A stretch of DNA of 64,000 bases from Halovivax cerinus (GCF_024498195.1 NZ_CP101824.1:3782001-3846000), one strand, 5' to 3'. Shown: positions 50,097 to 58,962, counted from the stretch's first letter. Notes: a model not told the origin generated them from the letters alone. Numbers and translations are program-made.

Positions 50097-51371
50097 ATGA
50101 CCACGATCGATCCAGTCAGCCTTCGCCGCGAACTCCACCGTCACCCGGAACCGGCCTGGCGCGAGTTCGAGACGACCGCCCGCATCGTCGACCGCCTCCA
50201 GGACGTCGATCTCGACGCGCTGTACGTCGGACCCGACGCGATCGACGGGGAGAGCCGCCTCGCCGTCCCCGACGACGCCGAACTCGATCGGTGGTTCGAC
50301 CGCGCTCGCGACGCCGGCGCCGATCCCGACGTCCTCGATCAGCTCGAGGGAGGCTACACGGGCGCCGTCGCGGTGGTCGAACGTGGCGACGGGCCGACGG
50401 TCGGGCTCCGCGTCGACGTCGACGGGCTCCCGCGCGAGGAATCCGACGCCGACGATCACCTGCCCGCCGCCGAGGGCTTTCGCTCCGAAACTGGCGAGTC
50501 GATGCACGCCTGCGGCCACGACGCCCACGCCGCGATCGGCGTCGGCGTGGCCGAAGCGATCGCCGAGAGCGACGACTTCCGGGGCACGCTGAAGGTCTTC
50601 TTCCAGCCCGCCGAGGAGGTCATCGGCGGCGGGAAGTCGATGGCCAAGAGTGAGCACATTCGGGACGTCGACTACCTGCTCGCGACGCACGTCGGACTCG
50701 ACCACCCCACCGGCACCGTCGTCGCCGGCGTCGAGGACTTCCTCGCCGTGCGCCACCTCGAGGCGACGTTCACCGGCGAGCCAGCCCACGCGGGTGCGGA
50801 ACCGGAAGCGGGTCGCAACGCCATCCAGGCACTCGGCGCCGCGATTCAGAACGCCTACGCGATCCCGCGTCACTCCGACGGCCCGACGCGAGTCAACATC
50901 GGCGTCGTCGAGGGCGGGACCGCGGCCAACATCGTCGCCGAGGAGGTCAGACTCGTCGCCGAAGTGCGCGGCCAGACGACCGACCTCATGCACTACATGA
51001 GCGACAGCGTCGAGCGTGTCTTCCACTCGGCCGCCGACATGCACGACTGCGAGGTCGAGATCGAGGTCGGCGCCGAAGCCCCCAGCGCGGAGAGCGACGA
51101 CGAACTCCGCGAGATCGTCGGGTCGGTCGCCGAGACGGTCGAGGGCGTCGACCGCGTCGTCGACGAGGCCGGTCTCGGCGGCAGCGAGGACGCCACCTTC
51201 CTCATGAAAGAGGTCCAGGAAAACGGCGGCCTCGCCGCCTACGTCGGCGTCGGTACCGACCACCCCGGCGGCCACCACACCGCGACCTTCGACGTGGACG
51301 AACCCACGATCGAACACGGGATCGACACGCTGGCTGGGGCGATCGAAGAGATCGCAACACGGAACGTCTGA
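50097..51371 (+). CDS. M20 family amidohydrolase/peptidase
   Basis: A 424-residue zinc enzyme of the IAA-amino-acid hydrolase/aminoacylase group. 'SLRRELHRHPEPAWREFETT' is the usual start, 'LRVDVDGLPREESDADDHLP' and 'SMHACGHDAHAAIGVGVAEA' contain metal His/Asp residues, 'KVFFQPAEEVIGGGKSM' the Glu pair, and 'THVGLDHPTGTV' and 'VGTDHPGGHH' the remaining ligands. About 50 extra residues around positions 40-85 ('ALYVGPDAIDGESRLAVPDD') are an insertion relative to bacterial members. Likely substrate: N-acylated or conjugated amino acids. Single gene, complete. Confidence 0.85.
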   Translation: MTTIDPVSLRRELHRHPEPAWREFETTARIVDRLQDVDLDALYVGPDAIDGESRLAVPDDAELDRWFDRARDAGADPDVLDQLEGGYTGAVAVVERGDGPTVGLRVDVDGLPREESDADDHLPAAEGFRSETGESMHACGHDAHAAIGVGVAEAIAESDDFRGTLKVFFQPAEEVIGGGKSMAKSEHIRDVDYLLATHVGLDHPTGTVVAGVEDFLAVRHLEATFTGEPAHAGAEPEAGRNAIQALGAAIQNAYAIPRHSDGPTRVNIGVVEGGTAANIVAEEVRLVAEVRGQTTDLMHYMSDSVERVFHSAADMHDCEVEIEVGAEAPSAESDDELREIVGSVAETVEGVDRVVDEAGLGGSEDATFLMKEVQENGGLAAYVGVGTDHPGGHHTATFDVDEPTIEHGIDTLAGAIEEIATRNV

Positions 51372-51437
51372 CTGTCACGGAATCCGTGGCTGGTGTGTGA
51401 CTCGAAACCGCTTTTCACGCCGCGATGCTGAGCTGTG

Positions 51438-52145
51438 ATGATGCCGATCGCCCGTCCCGCCTTCGACCGACTCGCCGCCGGGTACGACCGCATCGGCGAC
51501 ACGAAACCGTCCAACGCGTCTCTCGAACGCCCGGCGACCACCTCGATGCTTTCCGATGTCGACGACGAGTTCGTCCTCGACGCCGGGTGCGGAGTTGGAC
51601 ACCTCACCGAGGAGTTGATCGGGCGTGGCGCGCGCGTCATTGGCCTGGACGTAAGCGTCGAAATGCTCGAATACGCCAGAGATCGAGCGCCAGCAGCCGA
51701 CTTCGTCGCGGCGGATCTGGGAACGACGCTCCCGTTCACGCCGAACTCCTTCGACGGCGTAGCGAGTTCGCTCGCGTTCCACTACGTCGAGGAGTGGGAC
51801 CCGCTCTTTCGCGAACTGGCGCGGGTGCTCCGCCCGGACGGCTGGCTCGTGTTCTCGGTGCAGCACCCGCATGCAGACTTCGAGGAGTACGACGACGCGA
51901 CGAATTATCACGAGGGAGAACGAGTCTCGGCGACGTGGGACTCATTTGGGACGACGGTCGACGTGCCGACGTACCGCCGTCCGCTTTCAGCAGTCCTTTC
52001 TCCCGCGCTTGGCGCCGGGTTCACCCTCGAGCAATCGCTCGAACCCACGCCGACGGAGGAGTACCGTCGGGCGAACCCCGAGCGATACGCCTACGAAGCG
52101 ACACACCCGAACTTCCTGTGCCTCCGCTTTACAGCCCAGGAGTAA
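51438..52145 (+). CDS. Class I SAM-dependent methyltransferase
   Basis: A 235-residue enzyme; the ATG at 51438 is followed by two more Met codons, so the exact start is uncertain by a few residues. Motif I is 'FVLDAGCGVGHLTEELIGRG', then 'VIGLDVSVEMLEYARDRAPA' (motif II), 'FDGVASSLAFHYVEEWDPLF' and 'LARVLRPDGWLVFSVQHPHA'. This layout is shared with UbiE/BioC-type enzymes. 'QHPHADF' is also frequent in uncharacterised relatives. Substrate unknown. It begins 66 bases after the M20 gene and may be co-transcribed with it. Confidence 0.85.
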   Translation: MMPIARPAFDRLAAGYDRIGDTKPSNASLERPATTSMLSDVDDEFVLDAGCGVGHLTEELIGRGARVIGLDVSVEMLEYARDRAPAADFVAADLGTTLPFTPNSFDGVASSLAFHYVEEWDPLFRELARVLRPDGWLVFSVQHPHADFEEYDDATNYHEGERVSATWDSFGTTVDVPTYRRPLSAVLSPALGAGFTLEQSLEPTPTEEYRRANPERYAYEATHPNFLCLRFTAQE

Positions 52146-52151
52146 TCCTGC

Positions 52152-52973
52152 TCACGAGTACGTCCGATTCGCCTCGAACCAGTCGACCGCGAAGTCGACC
52201 AGCGCTCGCTGGGAGAGTCGTTTCGCCTCGCCGACGCCGACGGTCCCGGTTTCGAACGCGTCCGGCCGTTTGCGCTCGAACGCCGCTCCACAGTCGGGGA
52301 AGTCCTCGTCGGTGACATCTCTGTCCGTCCACTCGACCCACTCGCGCTCGCCGTCCCGGAGAATCGCACTCTGTGACGTCGCGGTCCCGAGATCGAGATC
52401 GGCACGGTACTCCGCGAGGTGCAGTGACGTGTTCGTCGCGTGGGTCGTCCCGAGAAACAGGACGTCGCCGTCGAGCTCGTAGACCCGTGCCAGCGGGGAG
52501 TTCTCGCCGAGCGAGATCTCTAAGGCGTGATCGTCGGTTACGTATTCGGCCTCCGCGCCCCACGCGGCGAAGGAGTGTTGCGGGTGGTCGCTGCGCAGGA
52601 CGTCGGGATAGTTTCGGAAGCACTCTGCAATCGCGCCCATCCCCTGCGTCGGTGTCGATTCGGGTCGGTACGGCGGCATCTGCTCGCGGATCGTCTCGTA
52701 CCACGACTCGGGGACCGGCGGACTCCCCATGTTGGCCGGGTTCATGTTCCCCGGCGAGTGCGTCGGCATCACGATCGTGCCGTCCTCGCCAACGACGCGC
52801 TGGAGGGCGTCGACGACGGCCTGCGGGCCGCCACAGACCCAGCCGAGTTCCGAGAGGGAGCCGTGGACGAGTATCGTTTTGCCCACCTGGACACCCAGTT
52901 CCTGGAGGTCCGCCGCCATCGACTCGACGGTGATCGGCTCCGGGGAACGATCTTCGGGGAGCGTCTCGTTCAT
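52152..52973 (-). CDS. AAC(3)-family N-acetyltransferase
   Basis: A 273-residue protein of the aminoglycoside 3-N-acetyltransferase fold. 'KTILVHGSLSELGWVCGGPQ' (family: H-S-S-L-S...G-W-V-x-G-G), 'GTIVMPTHSPGN', 'FRNYPDVLRSDHPQHSFAAW' (family: R-S-x-H-P-x-x-S-x-x-A) and 'VLFLGTTHATNTSLHLAEYR' cover the catalytic core. Archaeal members more likely acetylate a cellular amine than a drug; the family also includes FrbF and YokD. The start is the ATG at 52973. It is convergent with the methyltransferase at only six bases. Confidence 0.85.
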   Translation of the reverse strand: MNETLPEDRSPEPITVESMAADLQELGVQVGKTILVHGSLSELGWVCGGPQAVVDALQRVVGEDGTIVMPTHSPGNMNPANMGSPPVPESWYETIREQMPPYRPESTPTQGMGAIAECFRNYPDVLRSDHPQHSFAAWGAEAEYVTDDHALEISLGENSPLARVYELDGDVLFLGTTHATNTSLHLAEYRADLDLGTATSQSAILRDGEREWVEWTDRDVTDEDFPDCGAAFERKRPDAFETGTVGVGEAKRLSQRALVDFAVDWFEANRTYS

Positions 52974-53089
52974 GTCGTCGGGTTGGTGATACCGGGCATA
53001 AACCTGGTGAATTCGGGGGATGGACAGGGTCGAACCCGATTGTCGTTGGACCCGTGAAACCGGCGAGCAGTACCGACGCCATTTCCCCG

Positions 53090-53979
53090 TCAGGTGTCGG
53101 CTCTCACCCGCCGGAGCACCAGAACTCCCAGCCGGAGTGCGAGCGTCGCGACCCCGGCCGCGATGAACAGACGCCGATATCCGGTCTGGGTGGCCAGTCC
53201 GGTGAACAGAATCGGCCCGGAGGCTCGCCCCAGGCCGGTCGCGCTGTTGCGCAGGCTCATCGCACTCGCGTCATGAGGGTCCCGAAGACGACCGTCTCCG
53301 CGAGGATCGTCGCCCCGTACAGTCCGGTCGTGCGCCGAACGGAGAGTTCTCCGATCGCACGTCGAATTGTCGCCGGTTCGGGCGATACGTCCCCACCCGC
53401 CGATTCCTCGAACGTCCGCGCGACGAACAGGGCGGTGCCGACGGCGAGCAGGTAACACGCGAACGGCACCTTCCACCCGTACAACGCGAGCGTCCCGCCG
53501 AGGACGGGATACAGGGTGCGTCCGGTCGAGAGGATCGCGACGTTGATTCCGAAGACGGTGTTACGCTGTGGGCCTTCGAAGGCGTCCGCGACGATCGTCA
53601 CGGTCGTCACGAAGATGCCCGCGGCGGCCACACCCTGCCCGAGTCGCGCTCCCAGGACGAGCGTGAAGTCGCCGAGAAACGGGACGAGCGCACCGACGAC
53701 CCCGAACGAGACGAGACTACCGAGGAGGACGGGACGACGTCCGACACGGTCCAGCAGGCGTCCGATCAGCGGCGAGAGGACGATCCCCGGGAGGAAGTAG
53801 ATGCTGAGCACCTAACCAGCTCGCACGTCCGACACCGCGAACGCGTCCCGCACGAGCGGCAACAGCGAACTCACGAGCGCCACGCCCAGCGGAACGACGA
53901 CGGTGCTCGCGAGCACCGTCCAGAACACCCGTGACCGCCACGGAACGCCGCTTCGCTCGCGACCGGCCGACGGGTCCAT
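53090..53979 (-). pseudogene. MFS transporter broken by TAG and an internal deletion
   Basis: The frame begins at an ATG at 53979 (Arg-rich leader, then a first helix 'FWTVLASTVVVPLGVALVSS'), is stopped by TAG at 53814-53812, and resumes in phase at 53811 with 'LSIYFLPGIVLSPLIGRLLD', 'RVGRRPVLLGS' and five more helices to a TGA at 53257. A second frame (about 53268-53090) supplies 'AMSLRNSATGLGRASGPILF' and the last helix. Between 'ETVVFGTLMT' and 'AMSLRNSATG' about 130-150 residues expected of an MFS protein are missing, so a deletion with frameshift has occurred. Substrate unknown. Confidence 0.8.
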
Positions 53980-54085
53980 CTGTTGGGAGTACGCGAAGCT
54001 GGATCGTATAACCTGACACGGCGAGTCGTACCGGACGTTCCAACATTGCCCCAGTGCCCGCTCGCGCCGAGCACCCCGCTCGCCG

Positions 54086-54883
54086 TTACCCTGCGAGGAA
54101 GATCGGGGCGATGCCGGAGACGAAGAGGAAGACGGGAAGTGAGACGGCGGCGACGACGATACCTTTCGCGAGCGCTTTCACCAGGCCGTGCTTGCGCTCG
54201 GCGAGGATCGTTTCGGGCACCTTGTTCGAGAGGAACGGCTCCGGGGCGTCCGCTCCGGCTGCGACGCGCTTTCTGGCGTGATAGTCGGTCGGTCGGTTTC
54301 CCTCCGGCGTCGCCGCCGTCGTGTCGGGTTCGACGCGCCCGTATAGGTAGATCTCGTCCCCCGGTTCGATCCAGCTGAGTTCGTACGTCCGGTCGAACGT
54401 CATCCCGCGAGACGGCAGGTTCCGATCGCGTTCGAACCTCGCGACGGGAGCTGGCGACTCCTCGAAGCTCTTGACTTCCAGGTCCCGCTGGCGATCGACG
54501 GTGAGATCGACGTCCGCCTCGACCATGGCGTCTGCGGTCACACGAACTGTGTCTGACTCGTCCCGAAGTGCGAACGAGACGTGCCGTCGTTCTTCGCAGG
54601 GCGTTCGGGTCGAGCCGGCGCCCGCGTCGGAGACCGTCAGCTCGTACGCGACGCACGGCCGTTCGACGATCGGCACGACGAGCGGTCGACTGGTCGGCTC
54701 CACCGTACCGCTGACGGCCGCCGGGCCCGTCGCGACCGAGTCGAGTTTCGAGGCCGGCGTGTCTGCGATCAGGACCGCCTGCCGGTAGCGTTTGAACCCG
54801 TTCAGGACGACGACGATCCCGTAGAAGATGCCGAGGAACGAGAAGACGAGGATCGCCACGTAGACGAAGATGCCGAGAATCAC
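54086..54883 (-). CDS. GIDE-domain membrane protein (MULAN-like, no RING finger)
   Basis: A 265-residue protein: N-terminal helix 'LGIFVYVAILVFSFLGIFYG', a central GIDE (E3 Ubiquitin ligase-type) beta domain ('AVLIADTPASKLDSVATGPA', 'VSGTVEPTSRPLVVPIVERP', 'CVAYELTVSD', 'VKSFEESPAPVARF', 'ELSWIEPGDEIYLYGRVE') and a C-terminal helix 'IVVAAVSLPVFLFVSGIAPI'. In eukaryotic MULAN the same domain is followed by a RING; none is present here. The start is 6 bases after the LemA stop, so LemA-GIDE form an operon. LemA plus GIDE-like pairs recur in archaea and bacteria. Role unknown, probably membrane-associated stress or proteolysis. Confidence 0.75.
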   Translation of the reverse strand: MILGIFVYVAILVFSFLGIFYGIVVVLNGFKRYRQAVLIADTPASKLDSVATGPAAVSGTVEPTSRPLVVPIVERPCVAYELTVSDAGAGSTRTPCEERRHVSFALRDESDTVRVTADAMVEADVDLTVDRQRDLEVKSFEESPAPVARFERDRNLPSRGMTFDRTYELSWIEPGDEIYLYGRVEPDTTAATPEGNRPTDYHARKRVAAGADAPEPFLSNKVPETILAERKHGLVKALAKGIVVAAVSLPVFLFVSGIAPIFLAG

Positions 54884-54889
54884 GACCGG

Positions 54890-55588
54890 TCACCCTGAGT
54901 CGGGGTCGTCGGCGTTCGACGGTGATTCGTCCGAATCGACTGGCTGCCTGTCGGGGGTGGACTCGTCACCGTCACCTGCCGTCGCGCGTGGCTGGATCGA
55001 CACGTCGAAGCGATCGCGGATGTCGACGCGCTCGTGTGCCCGGTCGGACGCGCGGAACGGTTCGCGCGGTTCGAGTCCGTGGCGCGACGCGGCGAAGCGT
55101 TCCGGAAACCGGGCGATCCGCACGTTGTAGGCGGCGACCGCCTCGTTGTAGTGCTCGCGGCGATTCTCGAGGCGGCGCTCGATCGAGGTGAGGCTGTCGC
55201 GAATCTCGTCGAATCGATCGGCCGACTGTAACGATGGGACCGCGTCGGCCGTCGAGAACAGTTCGGCGAGTGCCTCCCGGACCTCGATGCTCGCGTCGGC
55301 GGCTTCGGCGGGTTGCTGGGCCTCGAGGGCGCGTTCGCGCGCGTCGAGTACCTGCTGGAGCACGGCCTGTTCGTGTCCTGCGTGTTCGGCGGCGAGGTCA
55401 ACCAGCGAGCCAACTTCGTCGGCGCGCCGTTCGAGGAGGACTTCGACGTTCGCCCACGCCCGCTCGCAGCGCTCGTCGGCTTCGAGAACGTGTTGCTCGA
55501 CGTGGCCCGCGTACCTGACGCCGCTGTAGGCCACGATGAGTCCCACGAATCCACCGACAATCGTCGTCAATCCCACCATTACTTCCAC
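54890..55588 (-). CDS. LemA family protein
   Basis: A 232-residue protein with one N-terminal membrane helix ('VGLTTIVGGFVGLIVAYSGV') and a long helical body: 'ADERCERAWANVEVLLERRA' (family: N-x-L-V-x-x-x-x-x-W-x-x-V-x-x-x-x-x-R-R), 'DEVGSLVDLAAEHAGHEQAV' and 'HYNEAVAAYNVRIARFPERF' (family: Y-N-x-x-V-x-x-Y-N-x-x-I-x-x-F-P). The tail (about 45 residues) is acidic and disordered. A later Met at 55579 is possible. It is first in an operon with the GIDE-domain gene. LemA function is unresolved, often linked to envelope stress and to the TPM/HtpX group. Confidence 0.85.
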   Translation of the reverse strand: MEVMVGLTTIVGGFVGLIVAYSGVRYAGHVEQHVLEADERCERAWANVEVLLERRADEVGSLVDLAAEHAGHEQAVLQQVLDARERALEAQQPAEAADASIEVREALAELFSTADAVPSLQSADRFDEIRDSLTSIERRLENRREHYNEAVAAYNVRIARFPERFAASRHGLEPREPFRASDRAHERVDIRDRFDVSIQPRATAGDGDESTPDRQPVDSDESPSNADDPDSG

Positions 55589-55708
55589 TGGTTCAGCCGA
55601 ACTAGTTAGTAATATCGAAATTCTTCCCGCCAGTAGTTTTAGAAATAACGATCTCCGACGGCCACCAGCAGACCGGTTCCGGAAGCCGACGACCGGACCG
55701 GGCGGACC

Positions 55709-56797
55709 CTACGACCGGGCCAGGACGCTGCGCCCGCGTCTCACCCACCGACGCGCCGTCCGCTGGCCGTAGTACCCGATTATGGCGGCGCCGACGAGCA
55801 TCCCCCAGATGACGGCGGTCGACGGCTCTGACCCCACCAGACGAACGTATAGCTCCAGTTCGACCAGAAGGCCGAGGAGGGCGAAGCTGGCGAAACAGAG
55901 GATCAACGCCCAGACGCGGGCGTACCTGTAGATGCCGTGGACCGGACGGCGAAGGGCGTCCGGAAGTCGCGAATCGGGTGCCACCGACTGACCGGCGGAC
56001 GATCGGCGTCGGTCGACGGTCGCGGACTGCCGGCGGTCGGGCGCCGAGGCACCGACCTCGGTACGGTCGTCTATCACGGCCGCCATCTCCTCGTCAGTCA
56101 CGGGTGTAGCGGATTCGTCGACCTCGATCGCCGCAGATTCGTCAGTCGTCGGTGCCGTCCTCTCTTCGGTTTCGTTTGCGGAAACGGTGGGGGCGTCACC
56201 GCCCGCGATCTCGCGATACGCGTGGGTGTCCCTGACGAACCAGTCCGGCGACTTCGGGCTGGTCGCAGGGTTCGTGAGCCGATCGCGACACGACTCACAG
56301 AACGTCGGCGGCGTCTCGTCGAGACCGAAGACGGTCGACGTCTCCGCGAAGACGCACCCCTCGTGTGTAGCCTCGATGCCGAACAGGTGTCCGAGTTGCT
56401 TCGTCACCTGCTTTTCGACCCGGGAGTCGAAACGATCGTCGTCTCCGGTCAACGGATCGCTCGTAATCACCGACGCGGTGTCGCCGACGAGCGCGACCCC
56501 GAAGATCCCGGGCGTCCCGTCGAGGACGAGCGGCTCGGCCACGAGCCCGATCTCCCGATCGGCCTCGCTCGCGTCCGTCGTTGGGTCCAGAAGCGCCTCG
56601 ACGGGAAAGTACGTCGGCTCGTCCCAGCAGACCACCGGTTCCGCGTAGTGGTCGACGGATTCTACCCGTCGCACGCCGGGATCGATGCCGAACCGATCGT
56701 TGAGCGTTCGGCGGGCGATCGGCACCATCTCGGCCGGTTCGTCGCCGAAGACGACGAGATCGACCGTCGGACGACGCGTCGGCGGGAAAATAGTCAT
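55709..56797 (-). CDS. Degenerate archaemetzincin-like protein with C-terminal membrane domain
   Basis: A 362-residue protein starting at the ATG at 56797. Residues about 1-180 follow the archaemetzincin order: 'SVDHYAEPVVCWDEPTYFPV', 'VEKQVTKQLGHLFGIEATHE' and 'GLDETPPTFCESCRDRL'. Active enzymes have H-E-x-x-H-x-x-G-x-x-H-C-x4-C-x-M...C-x-x-C; here H-E is K-Q, the third His and following Cys are A-T, so catalytic zinc binding is lost, though F-C-x-x-C remains. A disordered linker (about 185-270) and two helices ('WALILCFASFALLGLLVEL', 'AVIWGMLVGAAIIGYYGQRT') follow. It lies 11 bases downstream of the geranylgeranyl reductase gene. Its function is unknown. Confidence 0.65.
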   Translation of the reverse strand: MTIFPPTRRPTVDLVVFGDEPAEMVPIARRTLNDRFGIDPGVRRVESVDHYAEPVVCWDEPTYFPVEALLDPTTDASEADREIGLVAEPLVLDGTPGIFGVALVGDTASVITSDPLTGDDDRFDSRVEKQVTKQLGHLFGIEATHEGCVFAETSTVFGLDETPPTFCESCRDRLTNPATSPKSPDWFVRDTHAYREIAGGDAPTVSANETEERTAPTTDESAAIEVDESATPVTDEEMAAVIDDRTEVGASAPDRRQSATVDRRRSSAGQSVAPDSRLPDALRRPVHGIYRYARVWALILCFASFALLGLLVELELYVRLVGSEPSTAVIWGMLVGAAIIGYYGQRTARRWVRRGRSVLARS

Positions 56798-56808
56798 TGG
56801 ACGGGGCG

Positions 56809-58218
56809 TCAGTACTTGGGGTCCGCACCGGTCGTCTCGTAGACCGACTCCATGAGTCGGTCGCGTTCTCGTTGCCAGGCGTCGAACGCGGCCGGCGAGT
56901 CGGGGTACTCCTCGTAGTGGGCGAGGAGTTCGTCGGCGCGCTGTTTGGTCTTGTAGAGGTTCCAGACGGTGCCGTAGTGGCCGCGGGCTTTGAGGAGCGC
57001 CTTGATCTTTAAGCCCCAGCCGAGGTTCGCGCTGCCGGAGTAGAGCGCTTCGGCGATCTGCTCGCCGGGCATGGCCGCGAGCAGACCCATGAGTTCGTCG
57101 ATGTCGACGGCGGTCGAGAGGATGTTGTAGACGTCGAGGGCGGCGTAGCGCGCGCCGAAGTGGTCCATGACGCGCTCGTTGTACCGCCAGAGGACGTCCT
57201 CGTCGACGGTTCCCTGCTCCATCGCCTCGATCGCCTGCTCGGCGGCGTACGTGCCGGCGTAGGCGGCGCCGGCGATGCCGCCGCCGGTCGTCGGGTTGAC
57301 GTGGCCCGCGGCGTCGCCGACGGCGACGAAGCCGGGGTGGACGGCCGAGTCGTAGGGGCGGCGCGTCGGGAGGGCGGCGCCGAGTTTGTCCTCGACGCGA
57401 GCGCCCTCGAACTCGGCCCGATTGCGAAGGTCCCGTTTGAGGTCCTCGACCAGGTGCATCGGCTCCTCGGTCATCTGAAAGCCCAGTCCGGCGTTGATCT
57501 CGGTCTCGGTGCGCGGGAAGTACCAGAGGTAGCCCGCGGCGCGCTCGGTCGGTTTGAAGACGAGTGCGTCTGACCACTCGACGGGTTCGTCGACGTGGAC
57601 GATCTCGCGGTACGCCGAACAGAACTGCGAGTAGGTGACGTTGGTGTCGAACGTCGAGTCGGCGAGGTCGGCCTTGTCCTGGAGGATCGAGAGCGAGCCG
57701 GCCCCGTCGACGACGATCTCGGCGTCGTAGGTCTGTGGATCACCCTTCCGGATCGCGTCGACGCCGATCACCGTGCCGTCGTCGCCCTGACGGACGTCCT
57801 GCACGACGGTGTCGTAGTGGAACGTCGCACCGGCGTTCGCCGCACCCTCGATCACCTTCCGGCCGTACTCCCAGCGATCGACGACCGCCAGCTCGCCGGG
57901 GACGGGGATCTCGAGCACGGTATCCTCCTGAGGAATCTCGAAGCGGCCGTGGTCGACGCCAGTGTTCGTAAACGCCGATTCGAGCTGCGATTTGGGGATC
58001 GCGTCGGGGAACGCGTTCGCGCCCTTCAACGCGTCGCCGCAGGCGATGTGACCCGCTTCCTCGGGCGATTTTCGCTCGAGGATGACCACGTCGTAGCCCG
58101 CGTTCGCGATCGTCGCCGCGGCGTAACAGCCGGCCGTGCCGGCACCCACGACCACCACGTCCCAGTCACCCCGGCCGAGTTCGGCCGCGCCGACCCCGGC
58201 GGCCTCCTGTGTACTCAT
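56809..58218 (-). CDS. Geranylgeranyl reductase family FAD enzyme
   Basis: A 469-residue flavoprotein. The N-terminus 'WDVVVVGAGTAGCYAAATIA' binds FAD (G-x-G-x-x-G), 'LERKSPEEAGHIACGDALKG' is the family's substrate-side loop, 'FVAVGDAAGHVNPTTGGGIA' is the conserved 'GDAAG...P...G-G-G-I' motif and 'YLWYFPRTETEINAGLGFQM' the active-site strand (family: Y-x-W-x-F-P). Such enzymes saturate the isoprenoid chains of archaeal membrane lipids or menaquinone. The ATG at 58218 gives a usual length. It is first in an operon with the archaemetzincin-like gene, and divergent from a ferredoxin that could be its electron donor. Confidence 0.9.
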   Translation of the reverse strand: MSTQEAAGVGAAELGRGDWDVVVVGAGTAGCYAAATIANAGYDVVILERKSPEEAGHIACGDALKGANAFPDAIPKSQLESAFTNTGVDHGRFEIPQEDTVLEIPVPGELAVVDRWEYGRKVIEGAANAGATFHYDTVVQDVRQGDDGTVIGVDAIRKGDPQTYDAEIVVDGAGSLSILQDKADLADSTFDTNVTYSQFCSAYREIVHVDEPVEWSDALVFKPTERAAGYLWYFPRTETEINAGLGFQMTEEPMHLVEDLKRDLRNRAEFEGARVEDKLGAALPTRRPYDSAVHPGFVAVGDAAGHVNPTTGGGIAGAAYAGTYAAEQAIEAMEQGTVDEDVLWRYNERVMDHFGARYAALDVYNILSTAVDIDELMGLLAAMPGEQIAEALYSGSANLGWGLKIKALLKARGHYGTVWNLYKTKQRADELLAHYEEYPDSPAAFDAWQRERDRLMESVYETTGADPKY

Positions 58219-58411
58219 ACCGACTCGTCGTCAGCGCGGGTAGAAAACGTTTTTCGTGCGACTCGGCAGGGTGATCCGGCAGATCGAGGGGGACGGAGTA
58301 TCGACCGGACGCCCGGGGTAGCGTCGATGCGGCCCCCGACCTGACGCTCGTACTCGAGGGACCGACCCCGACAAGCGAAGTATTTTGAGGGACTCATCCG
58401 TACGCGCCGGT

Positions 58412-58741
58412 ATGACCGAGTACACCGTCGAGTTCGTGGGGACGGGTGAGACGATCACCTGTTCCGACAAAGAGACGATCTTGAGCCGCTGTCTCGAGGA
58501 GGGTATCGCCCAGGAGTACTCCTGTCGGGTAGGGATGTGCCTCGCCTGCTCCGCAGAGATCGTCGAGGGGGAGGTGACCCAGCCAGCCGCCCGCGCGTTT
58601 ACCGAGGAAGAGGCGGAGAACTACGCGCTGACCTGCATGGCCCGACCGCAGTCGGATCTCAAACTCGAGCGCGGGACGTACCCGCCGAGCATCGAAGGCG
58701 ATGCGACGACGACGGCCGGCGAGGCGTTCGCCGACGACTGA
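58412..58741 (+). CDS. 2Fe-2S ferredoxin
   Basis: A 109-residue plant-type 2Fe-2S ferredoxin. The cluster loop is 'EYSCRVGMCLACSAEIVEG' (C-x4-C-x2-C) with the fourth ligand in 'ALTCMARPQSDL'. It lacks the long acidic N-terminal insertion of the main halobacterial ferredoxin, so it is a minor form. The ATG at 58412 lies about 27-31 bases after a TATTTTG element (58381), fitting a leaderless start. It is divergent from the geranylgeranyl reductase; the two could be functionally coupled. Confidence 0.85.
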   Translation: MTEYTVEFVGTGETITCSDKETILSRCLEEGIAQEYSCRVGMCLACSAEIVEGEVTQPAARAFTEEEAENYALTCMARPQSDLKLERGTYPPSIEGDATTTAGEAFADD

Positions 58742-58865
58742 TCGACTCGCACAACTGGATCGACGGGAACCGGACCGATCGAACGACGTGAACCGATCGA
58801 CCCACGGGGATCGACCGATCGGACTCGATTTCGAGTGCGTGACAGGTCGACGTCGAGGGGACGAA

Positions 58866-58894
58866 CGTGCGAGCCGCCAATTTTGGCTCGCACG
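58866..58894. terminator. Hairpin between two convergent genes
   Basis: CGTGCGAGCC (58866-58875) and GGCTCGCACG (58885-58894) form a perfect 10-base stem around the loop GCCAATTTT. It lies between the ferredoxin stop (58741) and the stop of the surface protein (58963), where both transcripts end. A bidirectional terminator or RNA-processing site is likely; a T-tract is lacking outside the stem. Confidence 0.5.
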
Positions 58895-58962
58895 CACTGG
58901 TTCGAATCCGACGGGATCGGGTGTCGGTCACGAACTGTTCACCAGCGGCTCCGGTCTACGCG

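Noticed and set aside
58845-58930. Possible tRNA on the plus strand, because GGTTCGAATCC looks like a T-loop beside a stem
   Set aside because: The bases flanking the T-loop do not pair as a T-stem, and there is no D-arm, anticodon arm or acceptor stem.
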